A stretch of DNA of 64,000 nucleotides from Kribbella sandramycini (GCF_013131805.1 NZ_JABJRC010000002.1:372001-436000), one strand, 5' to 3'. Shown: positions 9,437 through 18,000, counted from the stretch's first letter. Translations and numbers: made by a program. The notes: generated from the letters alone by a model not told the origin.

Positions 9437-10264
9437 ATGACCACCGACCAATGGAACATCGCGATCCTCGACCTCGACGGCTATCTGCGCCGGATCGGGT
9501 ACGCGGGGCCGGTCGCGCCGGACCTGCGGACCCTGCAGACCCTGCACCGCGCGCACGTGGCGTCGATCCCGTTCGAGAATCTCGACGTGATGCTCGGTCG
9601 TGGGATCTCCGTCGAGCTGGCCGACGTGCAGGCCAAACTGGTCGACCGGCGGCGAGGCGGGTACTGCTACGAGCACGGCGTGCTCTTCGGCGCGGTGCTC
9701 GAGCGGATCGGCTTTCGCGTCGATCGGTTGCTGGCTCGCGTCGGCGACCCGGACGAGCGTCCGCGGCCGCGCTCGCACCTGGTGCTTGGCGTGGACACGG
9801 GGGAGGGGCAGTGGCTCGCCGACGTCGGGTTCGGCTCGGGCATGCTGGCGCCGCTGCCGTTCGCGGGCGCCGGCGTCCATCGGCAGGGCGCGTGGCAGTA
9901 CCAGGTGGTGAAGGGGGCCGACGACATGTGGCGGCTGCGCGAGCGGACTGCGACCACATGGTCGACCCGGATGGCGTTCAGCGGCGAACCGCAGTACCTC
10001 GTCGATGTCGACGCCGCGAACTACAACACCTCGACCAACCCGAACTCGCCGTTCACGCAGCGCGTGATCGTCGTCCAGAAGAGCGAGACGCGGATCCGCA
10101 GCCTGATCGGGCGCAAGTACAGCGTCGAGCGGCCCGGCGAGCCGAATCAGGAGCGCATGGTCGCCGACGAAGAGGTGGGGGAGCTGCTCAGCCGCGAGTT
10201 TGGGCTGTCGCTGACGCCGGCCGAGGTCGGCGCGCTCGTCGACGCTCCGGTGGTGGCGCGATGA
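9437..10264 (+). CDS. nat: arylamine N-acetyltransferase
   Basis: A 275-residue NAT-family enzyme that transfers acetyl from acetyl-CoA to arylamines and hydrazines, or acts as an amide synthase. The catalytic triad is visible: Cys in RRGGYCYEHG (about residue 77), His in RSHLVLGV (about 113) and Asp in WLADVGFG (about 130). The N-terminal HRAHVASIPFENLDV is typical. GGGAGG lies upstream of the ATG. It begins 22 bases after the LacI gene and overlaps the next gene by 4 bases (ATGA). A free-standing NAT next to a flavin reductase suggests arylamine detoxification rather than ansamycin ring closure, since no polyketide genes are nearby. Confidence 0.93.
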   Translation: MTTDQWNIAILDLDGYLRRIGYAGPVAPDLRTLQTLHRAHVASIPFENLDVMLGRGISVELADVQAKLVDRRRGGYCYEHGVLFGAVLERIGFRVDRLLARVGDPDERPRPRSHLVLGVDTGEGQWLADVGFGSGMLAPLPFAGAGVHRQGAWQYQVVKGADDMWRLRERTATTWSTRMAFSGEPQYLVDVDAANYNTSTNPNSPFTQRVIVVQKSETRIRSLIGRKYSVERPGEPNQERMVADEEVGELLSREFGLSLTPAEVGALVDAPVVAR

Positions 10265-10818
10265 GCTTACGGCTTGCAGTCATCGTCGCCAGCGTGCGCA
10301 AGGACCGGATCGGCCCGCAGGTGGCCGGCTGGTTCCTGGACGCCGTCCGGCAGAGCGAGTTCGGCGAGGTCGACGTCATCGATCTCGCGGAGCTCGACCT
10401 GCCGATCGACCTCGGCGGCGGTGGCGACACCGAGCTGTTCACCAAGCGCCTCGACTGGGCCGACGCGATCGCGATCGTGACGCCGGAGTACAACCGCGGC
10501 TACCCGGGCGCCTTGAAGACTGCGATCGACACCGCCAAACGGGAGTGGCGCGCGACCCCGGTCGGCTTCGTCTCGTACGGCGGTCTGTCCGGCGGTCTCC
10601 GCGCGGCCGAACAGCTCCGCAGCGTCTTCGCCGAGCTGCACGCGGTCACGATGCAGGCCCAGGTCAGCCTGCAGTACGTCTGGGACCAGTTCGACGACGA
10701 GGGCACCCTCCGCGCGCCCGACCGCCCGGCCTCCGCCGCCGCAACCCTGCTGCGCCAGCTCACCTGGTGGGGCAACGCCCTCCGAACCGCGCGCGCCACC
10801 ACGCCGTACGACGGCTGA
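10261..10818 (+). CDS. NAD(P)H-dependent FMN reductase-family flavoprotein
   Basis: A 185-residue flavodoxin-like protein. It begins LRLAVIVASVRKDRIG, the phosphate-binding loop of NADPH-dependent FMN reductases, and contains TPEYNRGYPGALKTAID and GFVSYGG, the FMN-contacting loops of the SsuE/azoreductase group. The ATG at 10261 overlaps the NAT stop codon. A longer upstream reading of the same frame would run through the NAT gene and is not credible. It is predicted to reduce quinones, nitro or azo compounds, or to supply reduced FMN. Paired with NAT it would generate and then acetylate arylamines; that link is inference. Confidence 0.88.
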   Translation: MSLRLAVIVASVRKDRIGPQVAGWFLDAVRQSEFGEVDVIDLAELDLPIDLGGGGDTELFTKRLDWADAIAIVTPEYNRGYPGALKTAIDTAKREWRATPVGFVSYGGLSGGLRAAEQLRSVFAELHAVTMQAQVSLQYVWDQFDDEGTLRAPDRPASAAATLLRQLTWWGNALRTARATTPYDG

Positions 10819-10848
10819 CCCCGTACTTCGTGGCACAGTGGGCCGACG

Positions 10849-11535
10849 ATGACGATCTTCACGTTCCACCTCGCGGAGCTGCCTCCGGCGACGACCGCCC
10901 GGGCGCTGTGGAAGGCGCCGTCCGCGCCCGGGCTGCGGTACGCCGAGTCCCTGGCGCTGATGCAACTGGGCGCCTCGACCATCTCGCCGTCCCGGATGCA
11001 GCTGCGCCGGATGGCGATGTTCGCCCGCTGGGACGACGAGGCCGCCCTCGACGCCTTCCTCGCCGACGACCCGCTCGGCGCCGGACTCGCGACCGGCTGG
11101 CACGTCCGCCTGCAGTTCCTCCGCCGCTGGTCGCGCCTCGCCGCCCTCCCCGACCTACCGGCCCGCGCCGACGACTGGGATCCCGCCGAACCCGTCGTCG
11201 CCGTCACCCTGGCCCGGATGCGCCTCCTCGAAGTCCCCCGCTTCCTCAAGTGGGGCAAACCGGTCGAACGCCTCGTCCGCGACCACCCCGCCACCACCCT
11301 CGCCCTGGCCGCCATGCGCCCGCCCCGCACCATCTCCACCTTCTCCATCTGGCACTCCATCGAGCAGATGGAAGCCATGGTCCACGGCCACAGCCCCGTC
11401 CCCGACCCCACCCGCCACGCCACCGCCATGACCGAACGCCGCCGCCGCGACTTCCACCACGAGTTCGCCACCCTCCGCTTCCGCCCCCTCGCCGAACACG
11501 GCACCTGGCAAGGCCGCTCCACCTACCTCCCCTGA
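10849..11535 (+). CDS. spheroidene monooxygenase (CrtA)-like protein
   Basis: A 228-residue protein. It opens MTIFTFHLAELPPATTARAL and has ALMQLGASTISPSRMQLRRMAMFARWDDEAA and FSIWHSIEQMEAMVHG, which match the actinobacterial proteins annotated as spheroidene monooxygenase-like. No other carotenoid gene is in the window, so the substrate is probably not spheroidene. The 3' half uses C-ending codons almost exclusively. It begins 30 bases after the flavin reductase and might be co-transcribed with it. Confidence 0.72.
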   Translation: MTIFTFHLAELPPATTARALWKAPSAPGLRYAESLALMQLGASTISPSRMQLRRMAMFARWDDEAALDAFLADDPLGAGLATGWHVRLQFLRRWSRLAALPDLPARADDWDPAEPVVAVTLARMRLLEVPRFLKWGKPVERLVRDHPATTLALAAMRPPRTISTFSIWHSIEQMEAMVHGHSPVPDPTRHATAMTERRRRDFHHEFATLRFRPLAEHGTWQGRSTYLP

Positions 11536-11687
11536 GTTTCCGGCGGCGTCGGTGTCACGAGGATCGTGCTCGGGGTCTTCCGGCGGGTGGGGGAACCTGC
11601 TTACCCTGCGGGCCACGGTTGCCCAGATCCCGTTGACTACTTCGCGGCGCGGGACGTCCAAGGCGGCCGGTGGGGAGGAGTACTCCT

Positions 11688-12980
11688 ATGTCTTTGACCG
11701 ATAGTTATCTGGCGGCTGCGGCCGAACGGGGGCCGAAGCCGAGTGAGGTGCGGGCGGCGGCTGCGCCCAGGCTGGAGGCGACTGGGTACGGCGGGCGGTG
11801 TTTGAGCCGGCCGGTGTTTCTGGAGGCGGCCGAGCATCGCCGGCTCACTGAGGATCTGGGGCTGGTGCACCAGGCGCTCACCAGTATTCCGGACCGGCTG
11901 TTCGGGGGTGACATCGTCCGGTTCGCGCAGGCTGCCGGGTTGGCCGAGGCGCAGGCGGTTGCGGTCAGCCGGGGGCGTGGGCCGGCGCCGAGCCGGTTCG
12001 GGCGGGCCGATCTGTACCGGGACGAGCACGGGTTCTGGTTGCTGGAGCTGAACCTCGGCAGTACGGCGGGCGGTGTCGACAACGCCGTACTGAACGAGGC
12101 GATGCTGGAGCACCCGTTCATCGCGGACTTCGTCCGGGACAACGAGCTGACCTACACCGAGACGATGGCGCAGGTGGTCAAGACCATCCTGGTCGAGGCC
12201 AAGGTGCCGACCGGCGTCCGGCCGGTGATGGCGATCGCCGACTTCCCGGACAGCTATCCCAGCCTGGCAACCCAGCTGCACAAGAGCGCCGCGGCGCTGG
12301 CTCCACTCGGTATCGACGCGCTGGCCTGCCCGGTCGACGAGCTCGAGTACCGCGACGACCGGATCTGGCACGGGGACCGGGCGATCGACATCGTGTTCCG
12401 GCTCTTCATGATCGAAGATCTGCTGAAACCCGGGGCGGTCGAACTGTTGGAGCCGGTGCTCCAGGCCAGTGAGCGTGGGCACGTCGCGATCTTCACCCCG
12501 CTCGACGCGGAGCTGTACGGCAGCAAGAGCGCCCTGGCGATTCTGTCCGACGACGCCAACCGCTCCCGCTTCCGTCCGGAGGAGCAGGAGGCGATCGACC
12601 GCCTCGTGCCCTGGACCCGGATGGTTCGCCCCGACCTCCTCGACTACGCCAAGGCCAACCAGTCCGAGCTGGTCCTCAAACCAGCCGCTCTGCACGGCGG
12701 CGCAGGCGTCCTCCTCGGCTGGCAGACCGACCCCGAAACCTGGTCCGCCCGCCTCGCCGAAGCCGCCGGCCGGCCCTGGGTCCTGCAGCGCCGGATCCAG
12801 CCGGTCCCGGAGTCGTTCCCCACCGACACCGCCGCCGAAGACTGGCTCCTCACCTGGGGCGCCTTCCTCGTCCACGAAGGCCTCGGCGGGTACTACGTCC
12901 GCGGCACCGAGAACCTGGACGGCGGCGTCATCAACCTCACCATGGGCGCCACCGGAACCTGCTGCTTCTACCAGCAGTAA
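11688..12980 (+). CDS. ATP-grasp-like protein
   Basis: A 430-residue protein. The ATG at 11688 is chosen because GGGGAGGAG sits 7 bases upstream; an in-frame GTG at 11670 would lie inside that ribosome site. The sequence resembles circularly permuted ATP-grasp enzymes such as the glutathionylspermidine synthase group: FWLLELNLGSTAGGVDN (a metal/substrate-type ELN motif, residues about 111-127), ELVLKPAALHGGAGVLLGW (nucleotide-binding loop, about 325-343) and PWVLQRRIQPV. Such enzymes ligate carboxylates to amines using ATP. The substrate cannot be inferred, and no partner gene is next to it. A strong hairpin follows the stop codon. Confidence 0.68.
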   Translation: MSLTDSYLAAAAERGPKPSEVRAAAAPRLEATGYGGRCLSRPVFLEAAEHRRLTEDLGLVHQALTSIPDRLFGGDIVRFAQAAGLAEAQAVAVSRGRGPAPSRFGRADLYRDEHGFWLLELNLGSTAGGVDNAVLNEAMLEHPFIADFVRDNELTYTETMAQVVKTILVEAKVPTGVRPVMAIADFPDSYPSLATQLHKSAAALAPLGIDALACPVDELEYRDDRIWHGDRAIDIVFRLFMIEDLLKPGAVELLEPVLQASERGHVAIFTPLDAELYGSKSALAILSDDANRSRFRPEEQEAIDRLVPWTRMVRPDLLDYAKANQSELVLKPAALHGGAGVLLGWQTDPETWSARLAEAAGRPWVLQRRIQPVPESFPTDTAAEDWLLTWGAFLVHEGLGGYYVRGTENLDGGVINLTMGATGTCCFYQQ

Positions 12981-12987
12981 CCATCGA

Positions 12988-13018
12988 GCCCGCTCCCGGA
13001 CTCCTCCCGGGAGCGGGC
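12988..13018 (+). terminator. 12-bp GC-rich hairpin after the ATP-grasp gene
   Basis: GCCCGCTCCCGG pairs perfectly with CCGGGAGCGGGC across a 7-base loop, starting 8 bases after the stop codon. There is no T-run, as is usual for actinobacterial hairpin terminators. Confidence 0.8.
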
Positions 13019-13082
13019 CCCTGGTTTCGGCCGGTCGTGCGGCTGTAATCGTTCCGGGACATCGAAATGCCTATCCTGAAGC

Positions 13083-13340
13083 GTGTCCTCAAGTGTTCTG
13101 GAGGTCGTTGTCACCGACAACGACCCGACCGTCGACCGGGCCGCTGTCCGGGCGGTGGAGGAGCTGGCCCTGGCCACCGCAGTACGGCGTGCCGACTGGC
13201 TGTCACAGGGCTACTGCCACCTCGCACTAGGCCTCGCCTGCCGCGAGCTCGGCGACCACAAACGAGCCCGCCAGCAACTCGCCGAAGGCGCGTACATCCT
13301 CAGAGCGCTAGGAGTCGACACCGCCGTACCCGTCAGCTAG
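13083..13340 (+). CDS. small TPR-like protein of unknown function
   Basis: An 85-residue protein with GTG start. Residues about 43-75 (GYCHLALGLACRELGDHKRA and following) have the spacing of a tetratricopeptide-like helix pair. A TATCCT box ends 5 bases before the GTG, so the message may be leaderless. Its TAG stop shares the palindrome CTAG (13337-13340) with the TAG stop of the pseudogene on the other strand. It could be a remnant of a larger TPR regulator. Confidence 0.5.
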   Translation: MSSSVLEVVVTDNDPTVDRAAVRAVEELALATAVRRADWLSQGYCHLALGLACRELGDHKRARQQLAEGAYILRALGVDTAVPVS

Positions 13341-13816
13341 CGGTCGAGTACGGCAAGCTCCGCGGCGAAGCTTGCCAGCGCCGCATGGTGCAGGAACGGG
13401 CCCCAGCTCACCCGCGCCACGCCGGTCGCGGACAGCTCCGCGACCGGTGGTGTCTGTGGCAGCTTCAGCACGTTAACGGGCCCGTCGACTTGCGCGATGA
13501 AGGTGTGTAGCGCGTCTGGCTCCCACAGCCCGATCGGGTAGACGCAGTCCGCACCAGCCGCCAGGTAGGCGACGGCACGCTCGACGGCCTCCGGCCGCTC
13601 CGGCAGTCTGAAGCGCCGCCACGAGTTCGGCCGGCCGCATCCCATAACCGGCCTCCGCATCGACCGTGACCGGTACGTCGACGACCCGGGCGATGCGGTC
13701 CGCCGCAGCGAACATCTCCACCGCAGGAGCGTCCTCCTCGTCCTGGTAGCCCAGCGACGCAGCCACCGCAGCACTTCACATCGCTGTTGGAGCTCGGCCG
13801 CCAGGAGACTGCTCAT
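13337..13816 (-). pseudogene. decayed isocitrate lyase/PEP mutase-family gene
   Basis: Pieces of one PEP mutase/isocitrate lyase-family protein lie in order but in different frames. The start MSSLLAAELQQRCEVLR (from the ATG at 13816, with a GGGAGGG ribosome site) breaks off. Then SLGYQDEEDAPAVEMFAAAD and VPVTVDAEAGYGMRPAELV, the active-site strand of the family, appear in a second frame. After about 13610 the first frame resumes with PEAVERAVAYLAAGADCVYP and runs to PFLHHAALASFAAELAVLDR. The NAWD-type segment and the substrate-loop/Asp-rich segment expected between the pieces are missing. The gene is about 480 bases instead of the usual 750 or more, implying two internal deletions with frameshifts. 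Confidence 0.78.
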
Positions 13817-13950
13817 GTCGCCCTCCCTACTCGACGTCCTCAGCTTTACGCCCTGCGGCACCGGACCGGAAGAGCCCGCGGTCCGCGTCCACCACGGTCT
13901 CGCCCACGGATCTGCCAGGGCAGCCCGACATCGCTTCGGATTCGTGGGGC

Positions 13951-14784
13951 TCAGCCGCGCGCGGCGCGCTCGATCACCCGGGTGACGGTTCGGGGGTCGG
14001 ACAGCAGTCCGAGGTGGCCGCCGGCGTACTCCGTGACGACTGCGCCGGCCCGCTTCGACATCGCCCGCTGCGCGGTGGCCGGGATGATCTTGTCCGCGGT
14101 CCCGATCGCGCTCCAGGACTTGATCGTCTTCCACGCCGGCGCCGCGGACGGCTCGTTGAGCGCGCCCAATGCGCCCGGGCGCTGCGTCGCGAAGACGAGA
14201 TCCTTGTCGTGCACACTCAGCCCGGTCGCGAACGAGTTGAACACCGTGGAGCGCTTGAGGAACACATCCGTCACTGGGGACGGCGGCAGGGTCGGCGGTA
14301 CGAGGTCGAAAACCGTCGCCGGATCGACCGCGAGTGCCGAGTCCGGCCCCACGAGCTGGAACGGCGTCTCCCCGGCGTCCGGAGCGAACGCGTTGATGTA
14401 GACGAGCGCCTTGACGTTGGCCAGCCCGGTGGCCGCGTTCGTGATCACGAAACCGCCGTACGAGTGTCCGACCAGGACGACCGGCCCCGGTACCGACTGC
14501 ACGAAGGCGCGCACCGACGCCGCGTCACCGGTGACCGACCGCAGATTGTTCGGGATCGCGCGCACCGTGTAGCCGTTGTCCTGCAGCCGCTCGGTGACTC
14601 GGTTCCAGCTCGACGCATCTGCCCATGAGCCGTGTACCAGCACGATCGTCGGCTTCGGCGTCCGCTGCTGGCTCGCCACGCTCTGCGCCGGATTGAACGC
14701 AGCCAGCGCCACCGCCACCCCTGTCACCAGGAGCGCGAGCACGCGTCCTGGACGGCACCCTTTCTTGTTCAGCCAGATTCTCAT
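13951..14784 (-). CDS. secreted alpha/beta hydrolase
   Basis: A 277-residue protein from the ATG at 14784. The N-terminus MRIWLNKKGCRPGRVLALL followed by an alanine/valine-rich stretch to QSVAS is a signal peptide. The mature part has the alpha/beta hydrolase oxyanion segment VLVHGSWADASSW, the nucleophile elbow VGHSYGGF (Ser about residue 125), the acid region SAIGTADKIIP and the catalytic His in YAGGHLGLLSDP. This subgroup includes small-ester hydrolases, and the substrate is not evident. A longer reading of the frame upstream of 14784 runs through an untranslated leader and is rejected. Confidence 0.88.
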   Translation of the reverse strand: MRIWLNKKGCRPGRVLALLVTGVAVALAAFNPAQSVASQQRTPKPTIVLVHGSWADASSWNRVTERLQDNGYTVRAIPNNLRSVTGDAASVRAFVQSVPGPVVLVGHSYGGFVITNAATGLANVKALVYINAFAPDAGETPFQLVGPDSALAVDPATVFDLVPPTLPPSPVTDVFLKRSTVFNSFATGLSVHDKDLVFATQRPGALGALNEPSAAPAWKTIKSWSAIGTADKIIPATAQRAMSKRAGAVVTEYAGGHLGLLSDPRTVTRVIERAARG

Positions 14785-14868
14785 CGATCTACCCACTTCT
14801 GTGCGGTGGACGATCGGCTGCCTGCCGACCGCCTCACCCATACGTCCACGCACAGGCCCGCAATGTGA

Positions 14869-14899
14869 CACGCGGCGGTCCGATGCGGACCGCCGCGTG
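14869..14899 (-). terminator. 14-bp hairpin after the GH30 gene
   Basis: CACGCGGCGGTCCG pairs perfectly with CGGACCGCCGCGTG over an ATG trinucleotide loop. It lies 13 bases beyond the stop codon of the minus-strand glycosidase. Confidence 0.82.
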
Positions 14900-14912
14900 C
14901 AGGCGGACGGGG

Positions 14913-16739
14913 TCAGGCCGGTGTTGTCCAGCGTTGGTTGGCGGCGCCGGTGCAGGTCCAGATCTGGAGCTTGGCGCCGTCGGCGCTGGAGTTGTCGCGG
15001 ACGTCGAGGCACTTGCCGCTGCCGACGTTCACGAGGGTGCCGTTGGAGACTGTCCAGCGTTGGTTGGGGCCGGCGAAGCAGTCCCAGAGCTGGACGGCGG
15101 CGCCGTTCGCGGTGCTGTTACCGGTGACGTCGAGGCACTTGCCGAGGGCGCGGACGGTGCCGTCGCTGCCGACCGTCCACTGCTGGTTCGGGCCGGAGGT
15201 GCAGGTCCAGATCTGCGGCTGGTTGCCGTTGGTCGTGGAGCCGCCGGTGACGTCGAGGCACTTGCCGCCGAGGCCGGTGATCGGGCCGGTGTTGCCGGTG
15301 GGCGGGTTGCCGCCGGTGCCGGGCCAGGTGAAGGTGGCCATCGCGCCGGCGGGCAGCTGGTAGCCGAAGGTCTGGCCGCCGTAGGCGACCTGGAAGTTCT
15401 GCGTGCCGCCGCTGTTGATCGCCACGAGCGCGATCGTCCCGTCAGGGTTGCGGAAGGCGACGTTCTGGATGCCGCCCTCGCCGTACCCGGTGGAGTCGAT
15501 CCGGACGGCGCCCGGCCGGACGAACTTGCTCAGGTGTCCGAGGACGTAGTACTCGGCGTTGTACTGGACGTTGTTGCCGTCGACGGTCGCGACGCCGGTG
15601 CAGTTGCCGCAGCTGCCGATGACGGGGCCGTTGGCGTTGTTGAGCGCCATGTTCCAGGTGGTGACGGTGCGGGCCCAGTTGCGGGTCGCGCCGATCGCCA
15701 GGTTGATGCCCTGCCAGCGCAGCGAGTCGCGGAAGGTGGCGGCGTCGTCCCCGGACTTGGTGCCGGAGCACTCGGTGAAGAAGATCTCTTTGTTCGGCTG
15801 CGCGTTGCGGACGACGGACTGGCCGGACGGGTTGCCGCCGTAGCAGTGCCAGGCCGAGCCGACGGTGTTGTTACCGGTCGCGTTGTTGACGACCTGGGCG
15901 TACGACGTGTCGTCCCAGTTGTGGTCGTAGCCGAGCAGCCGCGCGTCCAGCCCGGCCGACCGCAGCTTCGGGACCAGGTTGTTGATGATGTTGCTCTGCT
16001 GACCGGTGGTCATGTACATCCCCGGGTAGCCGGGCGGGGAGAACTTCGGCTCGTTCTGCACACTCAGGTAGTCGATCGGGACGCCGGCCGCCTGGTACGC
16101 CTGGGTGAACTTGACCAGGTAATCGGCGTACACCCCGACCCGGCTGTCGCTCAGCGAGCCGCCGATCAGATTGTTGTTGTCCTTCATCCACGCCGGCGCG
16201 CTCCACGGCGAGGCCATCACCGAGATCTCCGGGTTCAGCGCGAGCGCCTGCTGGACGAGCGGCAGGATGTACGCGTTGTCGTGCGCGATCGAGAACCGCG
16301 ACAGGCTCGGGTCCGCGGCGCCGTCGTTGTAGGTGTAGAAGTTGCGGGAGAAGTCGGTGGAGCCGATCGGCTGCCGCAGGAAGCTCAGGCCGATCCCGCT
16401 GCCGCGGTTGAACAGCGCGTTCATCACCTCGTTGCGGCGCGGCGAGTTGAAGATGTTCCACGCCGCCGCGTCGGTGAACGAGGCGCCGAAGCCGACCATC
16501 GACTGGTACGAAGCGTTCGGGTTGACCGAGATCGTCGGGCCGGAGCCGCCGGATCCGAAGCTGGTGTCGGCCTGCCGGCCGAGCAGGCTGGACTTGTTCG
16601 CGGTGGTCAGCCAGACCGCGACGTTGGGCGCCGCCGTCGCGGTCCCGGCGGGGACGGTCAGGCCGGCAGCGGTCACCAGAGCGGCTGCGGCCAGGACGAC
16701 GCCGCGACGGCGTCCTCGAGATTTCCAGGATGAAAACAT
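14913..16739 (-). CDS. secreted GH30 glycoside hydrolase with ricin-type lectin domain
   Basis: A 608-residue secreted enzyme. The signal peptide MFSSWKSRGRRRGVVLAAA... ends at about residue 36 (ATA-AP). The GH30 catalytic barrel follows: SMVGFGASFTDAAAWNIF, LSFLRQPIGSTDFS, MASPWSAPAWMK, the acid/base Glu in SVQNEPKFS (about 230) and the nucleophile Glu in FFTECSG (about 325). A beta-sandwich ends near FTWPGTGG, then a Pro/Gly/Thr linker, then a ricin B-type beta-trefoil (about 480-608) with GKCLDVTG, GKCLDVTGN and GKCLDVRDN repeats, each paired with NQ(Q/R)W. GH30 includes beta-1,6-glucanases, glucosylceramidases and beta-1,6-galactanases; exact specificity is open. It is divergent from a LacI regulator that likely controls it. 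Confidence 0.93.
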   Translation of the reverse strand: MFSSWKSRGRRRGVVLAAAALVTAAGLTVPAGTATAAPNVAVWLTTANKSSLLGRQADTSFGSGGSGPTISVNPNASYQSMVGFGASFTDAAAWNIFNSPRRNEVMNALFNRGSGIGLSFLRQPIGSTDFSRNFYTYNDGAADPSLSRFSIAHDNAYILPLVQQALALNPEISVMASPWSAPAWMKDNNNLIGGSLSDSRVGVYADYLVKFTQAYQAAGVPIDYLSVQNEPKFSPPGYPGMYMTTGQQSNIINNLVPKLRSAGLDARLLGYDHNWDDTSYAQVVNNATGNNTVGSAWHCYGGNPSGQSVVRNAQPNKEIFFTECSGTKSGDDAATFRDSLRWQGINLAIGATRNWARTVTTWNMALNNANGPVIGSCGNCTGVATVDGNNVQYNAEYYVLGHLSKFVRPGAVRIDSTGYGEGGIQNVAFRNPDGTIALVAINSGGTQNFQVAYGGQTFGYQLPAGAMATFTWPGTGGNPPTGNTGPITGLGGKCLDVTGGSTTNGNQPQIWTCTSGPNQQWTVGSDGTVRALGKCLDVTGNSTANGAAVQLWDCFAGPNQRWTVSNGTLVNVGSGKCLDVRDNSSADGAKLQIWTCTGAANQRWTTPA

Positions 16740-16802
16740 GACCCTCCTAGTTGGGGCGGGAGATCACCCGGGGCGGTGGGTGATCTGGGCGTCATGCGCG
16801 CC

Positions 16803-16825
16803 TGCAGGACCTGAACCATCCTGCA
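16803..16825. promoter_or_regulatory. inverted repeat in the GH30/LacI intergenic region
   Basis: TGCAGGA and TCCTGCA (7-bp arms, 9-base spacer) lie between the divergent glycosidase and LacI genes. It may be part of the control region. Confidence 0.4.
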
Positions 16826-16829
16826 AACT

Positions 16830-16849
16830 TTGTTTCCGGAATGAAACAA
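16830..16849. promoter_or_regulatory. probable LacI-type operator between GH30 and its regulator
   Basis: TTGTTTCCGGAATGAAACAA has 7-bp arms TTGTTTC/GAAACAA around a 6-base centre. It lies 42 bases before the LacI start and 91 bases before the GH30 start. A similar string, TTTCCAGGATGAAAAC, overlaps the first codons of GH30 and could be a second half-conserved site. Confidence 0.6.
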
Positions 16850-16890
16850 CATGGACCCGTGCACGTCAACGGGTCGGCTACACTGCGGCG

Positions 16891-17913
16891 ATGAGCGAGC
16901 CGCGGGGGCGCCGGGGACAGGCAACCGTCGAACAGCCCCGCGCGACGTTGCGCGACATCGCGGCGGAGACCGGAGTGTCGATCGCCACGGTGTCCCGCGT
17001 CCTGAACGACAGCGTCAACGTCGCACCCCGCACCAGGGACCTGGTGCTCCAGGCCGTCGCCCGGCGCAACACCCCCGGCGCGGCCGCCGGCGCGGTGTAC
17101 GTCCGCTGCCCGTACCTGCTCACCGACTACTTCGGCCTGATCGTCTCCTCCATCGCGGAGACCCTCGCTCTGCACGGCCGCCGCCTGATCCTGGACGCCG
17201 GTGAGTCGGCGCAGGAGAGCGACGTACTCACGGGCCTGTCGAACCAGCCCGATGTCGACGGCGCCATCCTCATCCTGCCCCCGGAGCGCGCCCGGGAGCT
17301 GAAAGCCCTGTCCCGCTCCGGCTTCCCGTTCGTCGTCGTCGACCCGCGGGAGATCCTCCCGCCCGATCTCGCGGCCGTGTCAGCTGCCCACGCCTCCGCC
17401 GCGCATGCGGTGGTCGCCCACCTCACCGCCTTGGGCCATCGCGACATCGCCGTCATCGCCGGCCCTGAGGAGTGGCTCGCCACCGACGCCCGCATGGTCG
17501 GCCACCGCGCCGCCCTCGCCGCCGCCGGCTCCCTCCTCCCACCCGAGCGGATCCGCTACACCCACCCCACCATCGACGACGGCCGCGAAGCCGCCGCCGA
17601 GCTGCTCGACGCCGCCACCCTGCCCACCGCGATCGTCTGCTTCAACGACAAAGTTGCCGTCGGCACCTACCACGCCGCCCGCGCCCGCGGCCTCGCCATC
17701 CCCGCCGACCTCTCCATCACCGGCTTCGACGACATCGACCTCAGCGCCGCCCTCGACCCGCCGCTGACAACCGTCCGCCAGCCCCTCCAGGAAATGGGCC
17801 GCATTGCCGTCACCCAACTCATGCGCTTCCTGGACGGCCACCGCCCCGAAGCCCTCCACCTAGAACTCGCCACCCAACTCGTCATCCGAGCCTCCACCGC
17901 CCCACCCCGCTAA
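16891..17913 (+). CDS. LacI-family transcriptional regulator
   Basis: A 340-residue repressor from the ATG at 16891. The helix-turn-helix reads ATLRDIAAETGVSIATVSRVL with the N-D-S-V-N-V-A-P motif after it. The ligand domain ends with SITGFDDIDLSAALDPPLTTVRQPLQEMG. The segment around residues 48-70 is unusually short and Ala/Gly-rich compared with typical LacI hinge regions. Divergent placement next to the GH30 glycosidase suggests it senses a released sugar and controls that gene. The in-frame extension upstream runs through the intergenic operator region and is rejected. The 3' third uses C-ending codons almost exclusively. Confidence 0.9.
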   Translation: MSEPRGRRGQATVEQPRATLRDIAAETGVSIATVSRVLNDSVNVAPRTRDLVLQAVARRNTPGAAAGAVYVRCPYLLTDYFGLIVSSIAETLALHGRRLILDAGESAQESDVLTGLSNQPDVDGAILILPPERARELKALSRSGFPFVVVDPREILPPDLAAVSAAHASAAHAVVAHLTALGHRDIAVIAGPEEWLATDARMVGHRAALAAAGSLLPPERIRYTHPTIDDGREAAAELLDAATLPTAIVCFNDKVAVGTYHAARARGLAIPADLSITGFDDIDLSAALDPPLTTVRQPLQEMGRIAVTQLMRFLDGHRPEALHLELATQLVIRASTAPPR

Positions 17914-18000
17914 CCGCCACCCCTACGCGGAGCAGCCACTCACCAGCCCCGGACGCCGACGCGCCGTCGTGCTGGTTGCGGTGCGTGTGGGGGGTGTGGC

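Noticed and set aside
11670..11690. upstream GTG start for the ATP-grasp-like gene
   Set aside because: The GTG at 11670 overlaps the GGGGAGGAG ribosome site that serves the ATG at 11688.
14865..16733. 622-codon plus-strand frame over the GH30 gene
   Set aside because: It is antisense to a clearly recognisable enzyme with signal peptide and catalytic motifs; the translation is Val/Gly/Arg-rich with no family resemblance.
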